DNA of 64,000 nucleotides, from the NCBI RefSeq assembly GCF_006715095.1, contig NZ_VFMO01000001.1, positions 3,162,001 through 3,226,000 of the forward strand. The letters run 5' to 3'. The stretch comes from Yimella lutea. GTDB lineage: Bacteria; Actinomycetota; Actinomycetes; Actinomycetales; Dermatophilaceae. The position numbers and the translations under genes are program-made. Each line of letters starts with the position of its first letter. Position 1 is the stretch's first letter. Positions 48,006-57,308 of this stretch are shown here, piece after piece. Below the pieces are notes generated by a model. That model was not told the DNA's origin, did not search any database, and saw nothing but the letters and a program-made list of their open reading frames with translations.

Positions 48006-49044
48006 GCGTCTCCGCGATGGCGCGAGTCAGTCCGTCAATGTCGTAATCATCGACCACCCACGCTGCGTCCCCGACGACATGCGGGATCGAACCCGTCCTG
48101 GTCGTTATGAGGGGCCTCCCCGACGCCATGGCCTCGGCCAGGACGTATCCGAACTGTTCTTGCCAATACGGCGTGGAAAGGCTCGGGATGACAACGACAT
48201 CGGCGGACCGGAACACCCGGGGTATGTCCGCGTACGACTGACCTTCCAGCAGATGAACGCGCTCGGCAACACCGAGTGCCTCCGCGGCCACTTTCACCCT
48301 TGTCGTTTGCGGGCCATTGCCGACAAGCACCAAGTGGGGAGCCGCCGCAGCACCGACGACCTTTGAGAAGGCGTGGACGAGTTCGATGACGCCCTTCTCC
48401 CTGATCATCCGACCCACGAAGAGCACGATCGGCGCGTCGGCAGGGATGCCGGCCCGCGCCGCAAGGAACGAGCGGTCGTGACCGGACTCGAATCGATCCG
48501 TGTTCAGGGCCGCAGGAACGACTCGGATCCGGTCTTCTTCCACTCCCTCGGCAATCAGCGTGTCCCGCGCCGGTTCCGTCACCGCTACGAAGACGGCGGC
48601 TGCGTCGCGGACACGCTGTTTGCGCTGCGTCATGACCGGGTCATCGTCGTACAGGAACGGAATGTTCTCCCAACAGGTCAACACAAGCCGAGCGCCGATG
48701 CTGCGGGCAATTTCGACGCACTGGTCAGTGAACGGGATGAACGTCTCCGCAGCGTGGACGATGTCGGCCGACCCGATTGCTTCGCGCAGTCCGCGCAGCA
48801 TGCCGGCCTTCTTCAGGGGTGGGGGCAGGGGCAACCCGGCGCGGCGCGCAACTCGCACCGCTCGCCCGTTCACGTGCGGCGCCAGCAGTGTGACTGGCAC
48901 GGGAACCAGGTCGACCTCATAGTTTGCGGGCGACTCTCCGATGGCTCGGACCTCGAAGCCGTCCAGGCCGGCGAATACCTGCGTCTCGAACGGGTTCAGC
49001 GCGCTACCTCGCACAAACGCCACCGACGGCCCCGCACCTGTCAT
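47881..49044 (-). CDS. Glycosyltransferase family 4 protein
   Basis: A 387-residue GT4 enzyme, last gene of the minus-strand block. Motifs: RGSALNPFETQVFAGLDGFEV near the start, HAAETFIPFTDQCVEIARSIG, VPAALNTDRFESG, VLFVGRMIREKGVIELVHAF, and donor-site LSTPYWQEQFGYVLAEAMASGRPLITT. The motif YWQEQFG in place of the common E-G-F-G resembles the GT4 domain of the fusion protein at 53917 (SWIEQFGRVAVEAMA), so the two may have related donors. It starts 61 nt after the GT2 gene. Confidence 0.86.
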   Translation of the reverse strand: MTGAGPSVAFVRGSALNPFETQVFAGLDGFEVRAIGESPANYEVDLVPVPVTLLAPHVNGRAVRVARRAGLPLPPPLKKAGMLRGLREAIGSADIVHAAETFIPFTDQCVEIARSIGARLVLTCWENIPFLYDDDPVMTQRKQRVRDAAAVFVAVTEPARDTLIAEGVEEDRIRVVPAALNTDRFESGHDRSFLAARAGIPADAPIVLFVGRMIREKGVIELVHAFSKVVGAAAAPHLVLVGNGPQTTRVKVAAEALGVAERVHLLEGQSYADIPRVFRSADVVVIPSLSTPYWQEQFGYVLAEAMASGRPLITTRTGSIPHVVGDAAWVVDDYDIDGLTRAIAETLTSPDVAAELGLRGRSRAVERYSVAAVAPLLAAAYEDALSR

Positions 49045-49105
49045 GCCAATCCCCCATTGCTCATTAATCGCCGAACTCGATCACGTCTCCATCCTGCCCT
49101 GTCGC

Positions 49106-50107
49106 TCAATCACCCTCGCAGTCGGATCCAACGGCGCGGAGGTCGCTTTCCGCACTGCCGCCCGCTGCATACGACTGTGGGTCCTGCTCGGCCCAGTGCT
49201 TTGCGGCTCGTTGGAGCCGAGCAGGCGCCGCACCGAACCGGCCGGTGACCGCGTCGCGGAGGGCGTAGCCCAGCACAAGCCCGTTTCGTACGACGGCCCG
49301 GGTGCCCCGGCCTGGGCGCGGCTTGAGGTGCGGAAGCAGTTGTCTTCGTAGGAAGCGGGTCTCGCCGAGCACTCCCGCATTCGTGCGCTCATGCACAAAC
49401 GTCAGACCGTTGCGCGCGTAGAAGTACAATCCGAGGTAGCTGAATTCTCCTGCGAATGAAGCGGAAACGGTGTGGTGGATAACCGCACGTGTGTCGACCA
49501 GCAGCGGAACTCCAAGCCGCGCAGCCCGAACACTCCAGTCGGAGTCCTCGAAGTTGAGGAAGAACCGCTCGTCGAACAGCCCGACGCGCCGCCACACCGC
49601 CGCCGTGGCCGTGATGCAGCAGCCGGTGAGCACCTCGGACTCACGAACGCCGTCGTCGGTCGGCGACAATTCGCCCTCGCCCAGATGGCGCGCAAGCCCT
49701 GTGGACGGGTCGACGACGCCACCACCGAACCACACGCGGCCGGGCTTGCTGAGATACCGGACCTCCGGCGCAACCGCGGCCCCTCCTGCAGCTGTCAGTT
49801 CCAGTTGCTCAAGGGCGCCGGGCAGAACCATGGTGTCGTTGTTGAGCACAGTCACCGTCCGGGCACTCCGCTCCAGCGCCCAACGGAGCCCCGCGTTCAT
49901 GCCTCCCGTGAAGCCCCCGTTCGTTCCCAATTGGAGCGTTGAGATGCGGTCACCGAATCGCAGGCGGGACGCATCGATGACACCGTCGAAGGATCCGTTG
50001 TCGATCACCAGCGGGTGAATCGTGGGCTCGCTCAGTACGATCGAGTCGAGACAACGCAACGTGTCTTCCCTACCGAAGTAGGAGAGAACCACAACCACAT
50101 GATCCAT
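49106..50107 (-). CDS. Glycosyltransferase family 2 protein (rhamnosyltransferase-like)
   Basis: A 333-residue GT-A fold inverting transferase. Motifs: VVVLSYFGREDTLRCLDSI, PLVIDNGSFDG, LGTNGGFTGGMNAGLRWAL, the metal site TVLNNDTMVLPGAL, and FDERFFLNFEDSDWSVRAARLG with the catalytic Asp region. This pattern is typical of WbbL/GlfT1-like rhamnosyl- or galactofuranosyltransferases. The ATG follows the flippase stop by 4 nt. The C-terminal 70 residues are basic and may lie on the membrane. Confidence 0.87.
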   Translation of the reverse strand: MDHVVVVLSYFGREDTLRCLDSIVLSEPTIHPLVIDNGSFDGVIDASRLRFGDRISTLQLGTNGGFTGGMNAGLRWALERSARTVTVLNNDTMVLPGALEQLELTAAGGAAVAPEVRYLSKPGRVWFGGGVVDPSTGLARHLGEGELSPTDDGVRESEVLTGCCITATAAVWRRVGLFDERFFLNFEDSDWSVRAARLGVPLLVDTRAVIHHTVSASFAGEFSYLGLYFYARNGLTFVHERTNAGVLGETRFLRRQLLPHLKPRPGRGTRAVVRNGLVLGYALRDAVTGRFGAAPARLQRAAKHWAEQDPQSYAAGGSAESDLRAVGSDCEGD

Positions 50108-50111
50108 TACC

Positions 50112-51746
50112 TCAACCCTGCACAGTCAAGAGCCGGAGCACTGCCCCGGCGGAGCGGTGGAGGCGACGTGGCATAGCACGCTGGATGGCGACGGCGTCTT
50201 CCTGTGCCAGGCCGGCCCGAGTGGTCCGAAGCATCAGAAGGAAGACTGCACACCCGACGGGGATCGCACAGAATGCTGCGACCCACCGACCCAGCTGGAT
50301 CGGCTCGATCAGGGCCCATGTCGCAACTGCGACCGTGACTGCGAATGTCAGGCTCCCCGTCTGCTTGACCATTTCGGACCAAGGCATCTGCATCGCGCGC
50401 AGTTCGCTGCCGACGAGCAGGACCAGTTGGACCAGCGCCCCACTCACATTGGCGATCACTGCTCCCCATCCGCCGAGCGATGGAATGAGTGCGAATGCGA
50501 CACCCACATCGACGATCAGCGCCAGCAAGTTGACCCTGAGAATCGTGCCGGCGGCCAGGCGCCCCATGACGAACGCTGAGACCGGACCACTTGCGACGAG
50601 CAACCCGGCAGAGATCGCAAGGGCGACGAACATCGGTTCGCTCTGCGAGTAGGCGTCTCCGTAGAGCGCTGGCATGAGCAGTGCGAAGAACGGAACACCT
50701 GCGACCAACAACAACGAAACGATCAGCGCTGAAGCACGGATCGTCCGCCGGAATGCCGCCTCCACCGCCGATGCTTGAATCTCCCGAAGTCCGGAGATCG
50801 CGGGCATCAACGGTCCGACCAATGCCTGCGCTGGGGCGAAGATGTGCGACGCCAGGCCGTAGGCCAAAGCGAAAGTACCGACCGCCGCCGCGTCCCCGAG
50901 CCAGGCGAGGAAGAACACTTCGGTGCGCGACAGGACCAGCGTGGCAACGAGCCCTCCGATCGCCGTTGGCACTGCGAATCTCCAGAAACCCGCCGGCATG
51001 CCCACCGGAATCTGTGGGTGGAGTACCGCGCGCCGATAGCCGGGATCAACAACAACGAGGGCGAGGCCAACCCCGAGCCCGCCAGCGGCCAGACGAGCAG
51101 CCCAGACAGCGTCTGCCGTGCCTACCAACCAGAGTGAAAGTAACGTCGCCGCCTGAACCAATATGTTCACAACCATCGCGTTCTGGGCGCCGGCGGCTGT
51201 CTTGTTCTCGATCGCAAGACATGTCGTCGCGCCGTCAAGAAGCGCAGGGCACCAGACACCGAACACAAGCGCAAGCAGAAGCATCGGCAGAGGTACATCG
51301 GCCACGAGCAAAACCACGAGCGTCAGCAGGGGTGCCGCGATGAACAGTCGGAAGCCTTGTGCCTTGGACAGGAGCCGTCGAACGTCGTCGTGGCGCCCTA
51401 GTGCGTGCCGCTTGGCGCCGAACTGGATCGTTCCAGTCGTCACCCCCACTGCGATGATCCCGCCCACGACGTCCATCAACGTCATCAGGAACGCGAGTCG
51501 TCCGTAATGAACGACTCCCAGCGCCCGTGCCAGGATCAGATTGACGACGAAGCCCATGGGAACAGCAGTGATCGTGTGGAGCATGGTCCAACTCGCACCG
51601 CGGATCGCCCGGTCCTGCAGTGCCCGGGGCCCCAGTTGTCCGGCAGCCCCAGCGCTGGCCATTTGATCCGGCCCCGGGCCGCTTTCAGCGCTCACCTTCG
51701 CTGCTCCACCATCTTCGAGCCTCGCTGTCGCGCTCACCGTACTCAT
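50112..51746 (-). CDS. Wzx-like polysaccharide flippase (MATE/MOP superfamily)
   Basis: A membrane protein of about 544 residues with a soluble N-terminal tail and roughly 12-14 transmembrane helices, of the oligosaccharide flippase family. The first helices carry GASWTMLHTITAVPMGFVVNLILARALGVVHYG, the conserved start of Wzx/RfbX proteins; later segments include VGTFALAYGLASHIFAPAQAL and ALYGDAYSQSEPMFVALAIS. It would move undecaprenyl-linked repeat units across the membrane for the Wzy-like polymerase at 55938. The ATG at 51746 overlaps the PAP2 gene by 62 bp; a start at 51662 avoids the overlap and is a real alternative. Confidence 0.88.
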   Translation of the reverse strand: MSTVSATARLEDGGAAKVSAESGPGPDQMASAGAAGQLGPRALQDRAIRGASWTMLHTITAVPMGFVVNLILARALGVVHYGRLAFLMTLMDVVGGIIAVGVTTGTIQFGAKRHALGRHDDVRRLLSKAQGFRLFIAAPLLTLVVLLVADVPLPMLLLALVFGVWCPALLDGATTCLAIENKTAAGAQNAMVVNILVQAATLLSLWLVGTADAVWAARLAAGGLGVGLALVVVDPGYRRAVLHPQIPVGMPAGFWRFAVPTAIGGLVATLVLSRTEVFFLAWLGDAAAVGTFALAYGLASHIFAPAQALVGPLMPAISGLREIQASAVEAAFRRTIRASALIVSLLLVAGVPFFALLMPALYGDAYSQSEPMFVALAISAGLLVASGPVSAFVMGRLAAGTILRVNLLALIVDVGVAFALIPSLGGWGAVIANVSGALVQLVLLVGSELRAMQMPWSEMVKQTGSLTFAVTVAVATWALIEPIQLGRWVAAFCAIPVGCAVFLLMLRTTRAGLAQEDAVAIQRAMPRRLHRSAGAVLRLLTVQG

Positions 51747-52407
51747 CGACGCCGACGGAACTCGGAACCTCGTCAAACGTGTTGGTGGAGTCAACGATCA
51801 CCCGTCGTCGCCAGCCGCTGATGGCCATTGCGATCGCCGTCGCTCCCGCAACGAGCAACAAGCTTCCGAGCACGTCGCTGGGCAGATGGGCGTAACTCAC
51901 CACGTTGCCGAGCGCCCCCAGACCGGCAGCTCCCGCGGCGACCACGAGGACGACCTGCGGAGGGCGCGACGGCCAGAGGAACACGGTTGCGACACAAGCC
52001 GATGCAATGAGCGCGGCGTGGGTCGACGGATAGGTGTTGTTGCTCGGGAGCGAGACGCCGAAGTCGGGACGATCCGGACCGCTGCGACGCAGGAGCCAAG
52101 CGATCACAGGTGCCACCGCGACTATCGTCGTTGCGACGAGTGCCCACCACCGGCGTCGCGCGGCAGCGACGATCGCGAACGGGCCGACGACGACAAAGGC
52201 CAGCACGGGCCCCACATCGCGGGCAATCTCACCAAGCACAGTGTCGATCGGTGACCCGATGTGGTTGTGCAGGAAGTTGTTCGTCGCTGAGTCCAGGCGT
52301 TGGCCCTGCGCCGAGCGGACAGACACGAGGTAGGACACGACAAACAGCGCGAACAGGGCCGCCCCCGCGACCATGGACCGCCGGCAGTGGCGCCGTCGCT
52401 CGGTCAC
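51685..52407 (-). CDS. PAP2 superfamily membrane phosphatase
   Basis: A 240-residue integral membrane phosphatase. The three PAP2 motifs are present: RRSGPDRPDF, YPSTHAALIAS and SYAHLPSDVLGSL (catalytic His). About six membrane helices surround them, and the last 40 residues are soluble and acidic. In a polysaccharide locus it probably recycles undecaprenyl diphosphate or acts on a lipid-linked precursor. Alternatively it could dephosphorylate the tyrosine kinase, but PAP2 enzymes usually act on lipids. It overlaps the kinase gene by 4 nt. Confidence 0.9.
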   Translation of the reverse strand: MTERRRHCRRSMVAGAALFALFVVSYLVSVRSAQGQRLDSATNNFLHNHIGSPIDTVLGEIARDVGPVLAFVVVGPFAIVAAARRRWWALVATTIVAVAPVIAWLLRRSGPDRPDFGVSLPSNNTYPSTHAALIASACVATVFLWPSRPPQVVLVVAAGAAGLGALGNVVSYAHLPSDVLGSLLLVAGATAIAMAISGWRRRVIVDSTNTFDEVPSSVGVDEYGERDSEARRWWSSEGER

Positions 52408-53828
52408 CGGCGCGCGAGTGCCCGCCGCCGGCCACCCTTCGCGTGGCTTTCACGCTTGGTCCCCGAACGCGTCGACGATTCCGACTCATAGGTATAAGTG
52501 CCGTAGTACGACTCCGACTTCGCGCTCACCATGTTCATCGCAAAACCGTCGATCTCGACACCGGCGGTCTGCAGCACCTTCACCGCCTGTGCGAGATCCC
52601 GCTTTCGCGTTCGATCTGCAGCCACGACCATCACAAGTCCGGCGGTCATTTTGTCGAGCAGCACCGCGTCAACCACCGGGAGCACGGGAGGGCTGTCCAC
52701 CAGGACATAGTCGAAGTCTGCTCCGAGCTTCTCGAAGACCTCGGTCATCCGTTGGGAACCGAGAAGTTCGCTCGGGTTCGGCGGCACTTGCCCGGCGGCG
52801 AGGATGTGGAGGTTGGTGTCGCCGTAGGGCTGAATCACGTCGTTGAGGTCGGCCCGGCCGAGCAGCACAGTCGTCAACCCGGCCGCGCCTTCCAAGCCGA
52901 GCGTGCTCGCCACGGTCGGCCTCCGGAGGTCGGCGTCCACAAGCAGCGTGCGAGAGCCGGTCTCCGCCACGGCTCGGGCCAAGTTGATCGCCGTCGAAGT
53001 CTTCCCTTCACCCGGCACGGCAGACGTGATCAGAAAGGCGTTCCCGGTGGTCGTGACGTCGACGAACATGAGACTCGTGCGCAGTCGACGCACGGCCTCC
53101 AGGTAGCCGTGGCGCTCCGCTGCGCGCGAGTTCCAGGACGAGATCACCTTCTGCATATTGTCTGCCGGGAGAGCCGCCAGAAGCGGGCTGTCCGACACCG
53201 TCTGCAGGTCACCCTCGCCTCGAACCTTCGTGTCGAACACATTGCGCATGAGGGCGAAAGCGACGCCGAGTAGCAGGCCTGCAAGCGCGGCAATCTCGAT
53301 GTTGCGTGTGACGTTCGGCGACGTCGGTGACGCAGGCACGCCGGCCGGCGAAATCGTGGTCGCGGCGACAGCCTGGCCGGACGACTTCAGCAAGGGCGAG
53401 AAGGTGGCTGCGGCCTCGGCGAGCTGGGGTCCCGTTGCATTCGCGATGGCGGCCGCCCGACGAGGATCGGAATCGACGGCAGTGACGTTCAGGATGGAAG
53501 CGCTTGGATTGACTGTCGCCGAGACATTGATCGGGTACCCGGCCGGCAGCCCGAGGCGGCGGCGAAGGGGCTCGATGACCGGGGGCGATCCGAGGACCGC
53601 AACATAGGTGTTGAGATCTTGTGCAGTGATGACTGCGATGCCATTGTTCGCGTTTGAACTCTGGGCAGTCGTCTGGAGGTAAAAACTCGATCGCGCAGTG
53701 TAGGAGCGGGGCTGTTGCATGGTGACGAGAGCCGCGACCGCGACGACGACGAGGGTGCACAGGGCGATGATGCGCCATCTGCGGCGCATTACCCTCAGAA
53801 ACTCACGCAAGGTCACGATTGAATCCAT
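52404..53828 (-). CDS. Polysaccharide co-polymerase / BY-kinase fusion (Wzz-CpsD type)
   Basis: A 474-residue protein joining a chain-length determinant domain to a bacterial tyrosine kinase. TM1 (IIALCTLVVVAVAALV) and TM2 (near residue 180) flank the extracytoplasmic Wzz domain (residues about 40-175). The cytoplasmic kinase has Walker A SAVPGEGKTST (about residue 265), Walker A' LLVDADLRRP and Walker B YVLVDSPPVLP. A tyrosine cluster, YYGTYTYESES, near residue 443 is the likely autophosphorylation tail, followed by a very basic end (KGGRRRALARR). ATG 53828 (MDSIVTLREFLRVM) fits the family; a GTG at 53843 is possible. It controls polymer length and starts the block's operon. Confidence 0.92.
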   Translation of the reverse strand: MDSIVTLREFLRVMRRRWRIIALCTLVVVAVAALVTMQQPRSYTARSSFYLQTTAQSSNANNGIAVITAQDLNTYVAVLGSPPVIEPLRRRLGLPAGYPINVSATVNPSASILNVTAVDSDPRRAAAIANATGPQLAEAAATFSPLLKSSGQAVAATTISPAGVPASPTSPNVTRNIEIAALAGLLLGVAFALMRNVFDTKVRGEGDLQTVSDSPLLAALPADNMQKVISSWNSRAAERHGYLEAVRRLRTSLMFVDVTTTGNAFLITSAVPGEGKTSTAINLARAVAETGSRTLLVDADLRRPTVASTLGLEGAAGLTTVLLGRADLNDVIQPYGDTNLHILAAGQVPPNPSELLGSQRMTEVFEKLGADFDYVLVDSPPVLPVVDAVLLDKMTAGLVMVVAADRTRKRDLAQAVKVLQTAGVEIDGFAMNMVSAKSESYYGTYTYESESSTRSGTKRESHAKGGRRRALARR

Positions 53829-53916
53829 CTGTCCGGTGGACACGTCGTCGTCAGCGATGATGCTGCGTCAGTGGACGCCCCCAACTGTCCTTACCCCAAT
53901 TCTGCAGGAGTGTAAC

Positions 53917-55890
53917 GTGCGTGTCCTACGCCTCTCGCACAGCGCGGTCGTCACCGCCTGGCGGGCCCGCGATCGGTTGATCCGCGCGCATGACATCGAC
54001 CTCCGGCTGCTGTCGGCGAAGGTGTGGGACGAAGGCGGGCGCAACGTCACGCTCACTCCCCATCCAGGCGAGCAGGTGACCGGGGTGGCCACTCGGGGTA
54101 AGCACCCTGCCCTCTTCGTCTACGACCCGCGGCCCGTTTGGCGGGAGCTGCGCCGGCCGCTCGACGTCATCGACATCCACGAGGAACCGTTCGCGCTGGC
54201 GACTGCCGAGGTGCTGCTGCTACGGCGGCTGGCCCGCCAACCGGCGCCGTACGTGCTCTACTCCGCGCAGAACCTCGACAAGCGCTACCCCGTGCCGTTC
54301 CGTTGGCTCGAACGCTGGGCCTTGCGGCACGCAGCGGCCGTGCAGGTCTGCAACGCCGAGGCCGGGCGCATCGTGGAGCGGAAAGGATTCCCCGGCCGGT
54401 CGACGCTGCTCGGCCTCGGCATCGACACCTCCCAATTCACACCCCGTCCCGACCACCGACCGACAACGGGTGAGATTTGCGTCGGCTACGCCGGACGCTT
54501 CGAATCGCACAAGGGAGTGGGCGTGTTACTCGAGGCGCTCGCCCTCGAACCGCGGCTGCATCTCCAACTCGCCGGCGCGGGTCCGTCCGAGGCACGGCTT
54601 CGAACACAGGCCGCGGAACTGGGGATCGAGCCGCGGATCACCTGGCGCGGGTCGCTTTCCGGTGCGGCGCTCGCCGACTTCTACCGCGAAATCGACGTAC
54701 TGGCCGTGCCGTCGTTGACCACGCCGAGTTGGATCGAGCAGTTCGGCCGCGTCGCCGTCGAGGCGATGGCCTGCGGCACCCCAGTGGTCGCTTCCGCCAG
54801 CGGTGCCCTACCCGATGTGGTCGGCGACGGCGGCCTGCTGGTGCCCGAAGCCGACCCCCACGCGCTGGCCGAGGCGCTGGTGCGGGCCGGCACCGAGCCG
54901 GAGCACGGTCGTCTCTCGGCGGCCGCGACCGCACGGGGCGTGCACTACGACTGGCGGCAGATCGCTGCCGACCAGGTGGAGATGTACCGCCGGATGCTGC
55001 ACGAGCCATTGGCGACCGGGGAGCGCCGAGTGCACGTCGTGCTGGTCGCCTACGGCTCCCCCGACCTCGTCGACCGCGCGCTCGCGCCCCTCGTCGGCTT
55101 CGACATCACGGTGGTCGACAACAGTTCACGGACCGACATCGCCGAGGTCGCCGCCCGCCACGGGGCCGCCTACGTCGACCCCGACCGCAACGGCGGGTTC
55201 GGCGCGGGAGTCAACGTCGCGCTCGGGCGGCCCGACGTGGCGGGCGCCGACGTCCTGCTGCTCAACCCCGACGCCGTGATCTCCCCCGCCGAGGTGCACA
55301 TCCTGCATACCCACCTCCTGGCCGACCCGGACCTCGCGAGCGTCGCGCCCGCTCAACACGATGCCGACGGAAGTCCGTCACGGGTCGCTTGGCCGCTCCC
55401 CTCGCCGGGCCGGTCGGTGCTCGAAGCGGTCGGTCTCGGCCGCCTCGGCCCACAGAACACGTACGTCATCGGGGCGATCATGCTGCTGCGCGCCGAGGCG
55501 CTGGCCCAGGTGGGCGGTTTCGACGAGCGGTTCTTTCTCTACGCCGAGGAGACCGACTGGGCGGTTCGCGCCGCGCACCTCGGGTGGCGGCATGTGCTGG
55601 TGTCGGAGGTGGACGCGCTGCACATCGGTGCCGCGACCAGCGGCAACTCGGACGTGCGCGAGGCTCACTTCCACGCCTCGCAGGAGATCTATCAGCGCAA
55701 GCACTTCGGGGCGACCGGATGGCAGGTGGCCCGCTGGGCGCAGATCGCCGGCGCGGCCGCCCGCGGTGTTGTGCTGAGCGGCGAGCGTGGGGCGCAGGCT
55801 CGAGGCCGAGCACGTCGCTATCTGCGGGGGCCGTTGGCGGTGCGTGCCGCAATTGTGCGAACCTCTGACAGGTCCGAGTCGACGACCTGA
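53917..55890 (+). CDS. Bifunctional GT4-GT2 glycosyltransferase fusion
   Basis: A 657-residue protein of two complete transferases. Residues 1-368 are a GT4 domain (VWDEGGRNVTL, YSAQNLDKRYP, GYAGRFESHKGVGVLLEAL, donor site SWIEQFGRVAVEAMACGTPVVAS). Residues from about 372 are a GT2 domain (VVLVAYGSPDLVDRAL, VDNSSRTD, NGGFGAGVNVALG, metal site LLLNPDAVISP, FDERFFLYAEETDWAVRAAHLGW). There is no stop or frameshift at the junction. The GTG at 53917 follows AGGAG at normal spacing. The 88-bp gap to the kinase gene is a divergent promoter region. One protein could add two consecutive sugars to the repeat unit. Confidence 0.9.
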   Translation: MRVLRLSHSAVVTAWRARDRLIRAHDIDLRLLSAKVWDEGGRNVTLTPHPGEQVTGVATRGKHPALFVYDPRPVWRELRRPLDVIDIHEEPFALATAEVLLLRRLARQPAPYVLYSAQNLDKRYPVPFRWLERWALRHAAAVQVCNAEAGRIVERKGFPGRSTLLGLGIDTSQFTPRPDHRPTTGEICVGYAGRFESHKGVGVLLEALALEPRLHLQLAGAGPSEARLRTQAAELGIEPRITWRGSLSGAALADFYREIDVLAVPSLTTPSWIEQFGRVAVEAMACGTPVVASASGALPDVVGDGGLLVPEADPHALAEALVRAGTEPEHGRLSAAATARGVHYDWRQIAADQVEMYRRMLHEPLATGERRVHVVLVAYGSPDLVDRALAPLVGFDITVVDNSSRTDIAEVAARHGAAYVDPDRNGGFGAGVNVALGRPDVAGADVLLLNPDAVISPAEVHILHTHLLADPDLASVAPAQHDADGSPSRVAWPLPSPGRSVLEAVGLGRLGPQNTYVIGAIMLLRAEALAQVGGFDERFFLYAEETDWAVRAAHLGWRHVLVSEVDALHIGAATSGNSDVREAHFHASQEIYQRKHFGATGWQVARWAQIAGAAARGVVLSGERGAQARGRARRYLRGPLAVRAAIVRTSDRSESTT

Positions 55891-55937
55891 TCAGGGCAGG
55901 CGCACATAGGACCCGGGCGAGAGCAGGAGGGGAACGC

Positions 55938-57308
55938 GTGGCCGCACACAGCACCGTGCGACGGCTGCTGCATTGGGGCGGCGTCGCGTTGGTGGCAGTC
56001 GTCGCCCTGGCACTACTGTTCGGCGCCGGCCAACAGATTCCGCACCGGCCGACCTTGGTGGTGATCGGGGCGGCGATCGTGTTGTTGTTCGCGCTCAGCC
56101 TCACCGAGTCGGCGCTGGTGCCGATCGCGTTCCTCCCGCTCTACCTCATCAGCACTCGGGCGGGGCTCGGTGGCATTGACCTGTCGGTGTCCGATCTTGC
56201 ACTCTTCGTTGCCTTCTGGCCGGCGGTGCTGCTTGCACCGCGTCCGTTCTCCCCAACGCTGCGTACGCTGCTGTGGCTGTCGGCGACCTACCAGGCGTGC
56301 CTACTGTTCACCCTCATCCAGAACCCCTACCGCGCGAACTACTTCGAGTGGGCACACGAATGGCTGTTGATCAGCGGGGCGTTGGTCGTCGGCTGGACCA
56401 TCGGGAGGCGCGGCTACGCCGGGCTCGGCCTCAGCATCCTGCTCGCCTGCGCGAGCGTGCTCGCGGTGATCACGATCGTCACCGGTCTGCGGCAGTACGC
56501 CGGAGGCGACTTCTCTGCGGTGTACGTGACGTCGCCGATGCCGATGCCGATGCACAAGAACTTCATCGGACCGCTCATGAGCGTCTGCGCCATCGTCGCC
56601 TGGCTTCGGCCACCCCAGATGAAGCTCGGTCGGCTCACCCCCGTGGTGCTCGGCCTGCTGCTGGTGGCGCTCGGGATGAGCCAGTCGCGCCAGGCGATCG
56701 TCGGTCTCGCTGTTGCCATGGCGGTCGTCGCCGTGCGCCGGGGCGTGAAGCACCCGCGCCGCGTGCTGACGTTCGCGGCAGTTCCTGCCCTCGGCTTCAC
56801 CACACTCACCGTGCAGGAACAACTCAGCACGACTTCCGATGCCGCGCAGTTCAACTCGGCCAACCAACGAGTCACCTGGTTCGCCGACACGATGGACGTC
56901 TGGGCGCACCAACCTCTCGTCGGGGTCGGCCTGCGCTGGTGGTACACCAACCGGTTCACCCACCGCTTCCAACCACCCAATGCATTGCTCGAGGTCGGCT
57001 CGTCGGCCGGCCTCGTCGGCGTGCTCGGCTTCGTGATCTGGGCCATCGGCAGCGTCGTAGTCACCTCGCGCGACCGCTCGGTCTATGGAATGATCGCCTT
57101 CGGCGTGCTGGTCGATCGCATGGTGCAGGGGCAACTCGACATCTTCTGGGTGGCCGTGACAGCGTCTCTGCCGTTCGTCATCATCGGCATCTGTCTCGGT
57201 GGCCGAGCCGCCGAACTCGACCCCACCGGCGCGGGCGCAGACATCCGGACTATGCACGGCGCCGGTGGCGGCCACCGCGTCGAGGTGGCCGGAGCCAGTC
57301 CGCGGTGA
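55938..57308 (+). CDS. O-antigen polymerase/ligase-like membrane protein (Wzy/WaaL type)
   Basis: A 456-residue membrane protein with about 11-12 helices. The Wzy_C/O-antigen ligase signature is visible: SQSRQAIVGLAVAMAV, then the large extracytoplasmic loop with NSANQRVTWFADTMDVWAHQPLVGVGLRWWYT and PPNALLEVGSSAGLVGVLGF. With the Wzx and Wzz-like genes it completes a Wzx/Wzy-dependent export system. GTG 55938 is preceded by GGAGGGG. The stop overlaps the next gene by 4 nt (GTGA). Confidence 0.88.
   Translation: MAAHSTVRRLLHWGGVALVAVVALALLFGAGQQIPHRPTLVVIGAAIVLLFALSLTESALVPIAFLPLYLISTRAGLGGIDLSVSDLALFVAFWPAVLLAPRPFSPTLRTLLWLSATYQACLLFTLIQNPYRANYFEWAHEWLLISGALVVGWTIGRRGYAGLGLSILLACASVLAVITIVTGLRQYAGGDFSAVYVTSPMPMPMHKNFIGPLMSVCAIVAWLRPPQMKLGRLTPVVLGLLLVALGMSQSRQAIVGLAVAMAVVAVRRGVKHPRRVLTFAAVPALGFTTLTVQEQLSTTSDAAQFNSANQRVTWFADTMDVWAHQPLVGVGLRWWYTNRFTHRFQPPNALLEVGSSAGLVGVLGFVIWAIGSVVVTSRDRSVYGMIAFGVLVDRMVQGQLDIFWVAVTASLPFVIIGICLGGRAAELDPTGAGADIRTMHGAGGGHRVEVAGASPR

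Noticed and set aside
49000..53900. Insertion sequence or transposon carrying the minus-strand polysaccharide block
   Set aside because: No transposase gene, terminal inverted repeats or target-site duplication could be seen at either edge; only the truncated gene start suggests rearrangement.
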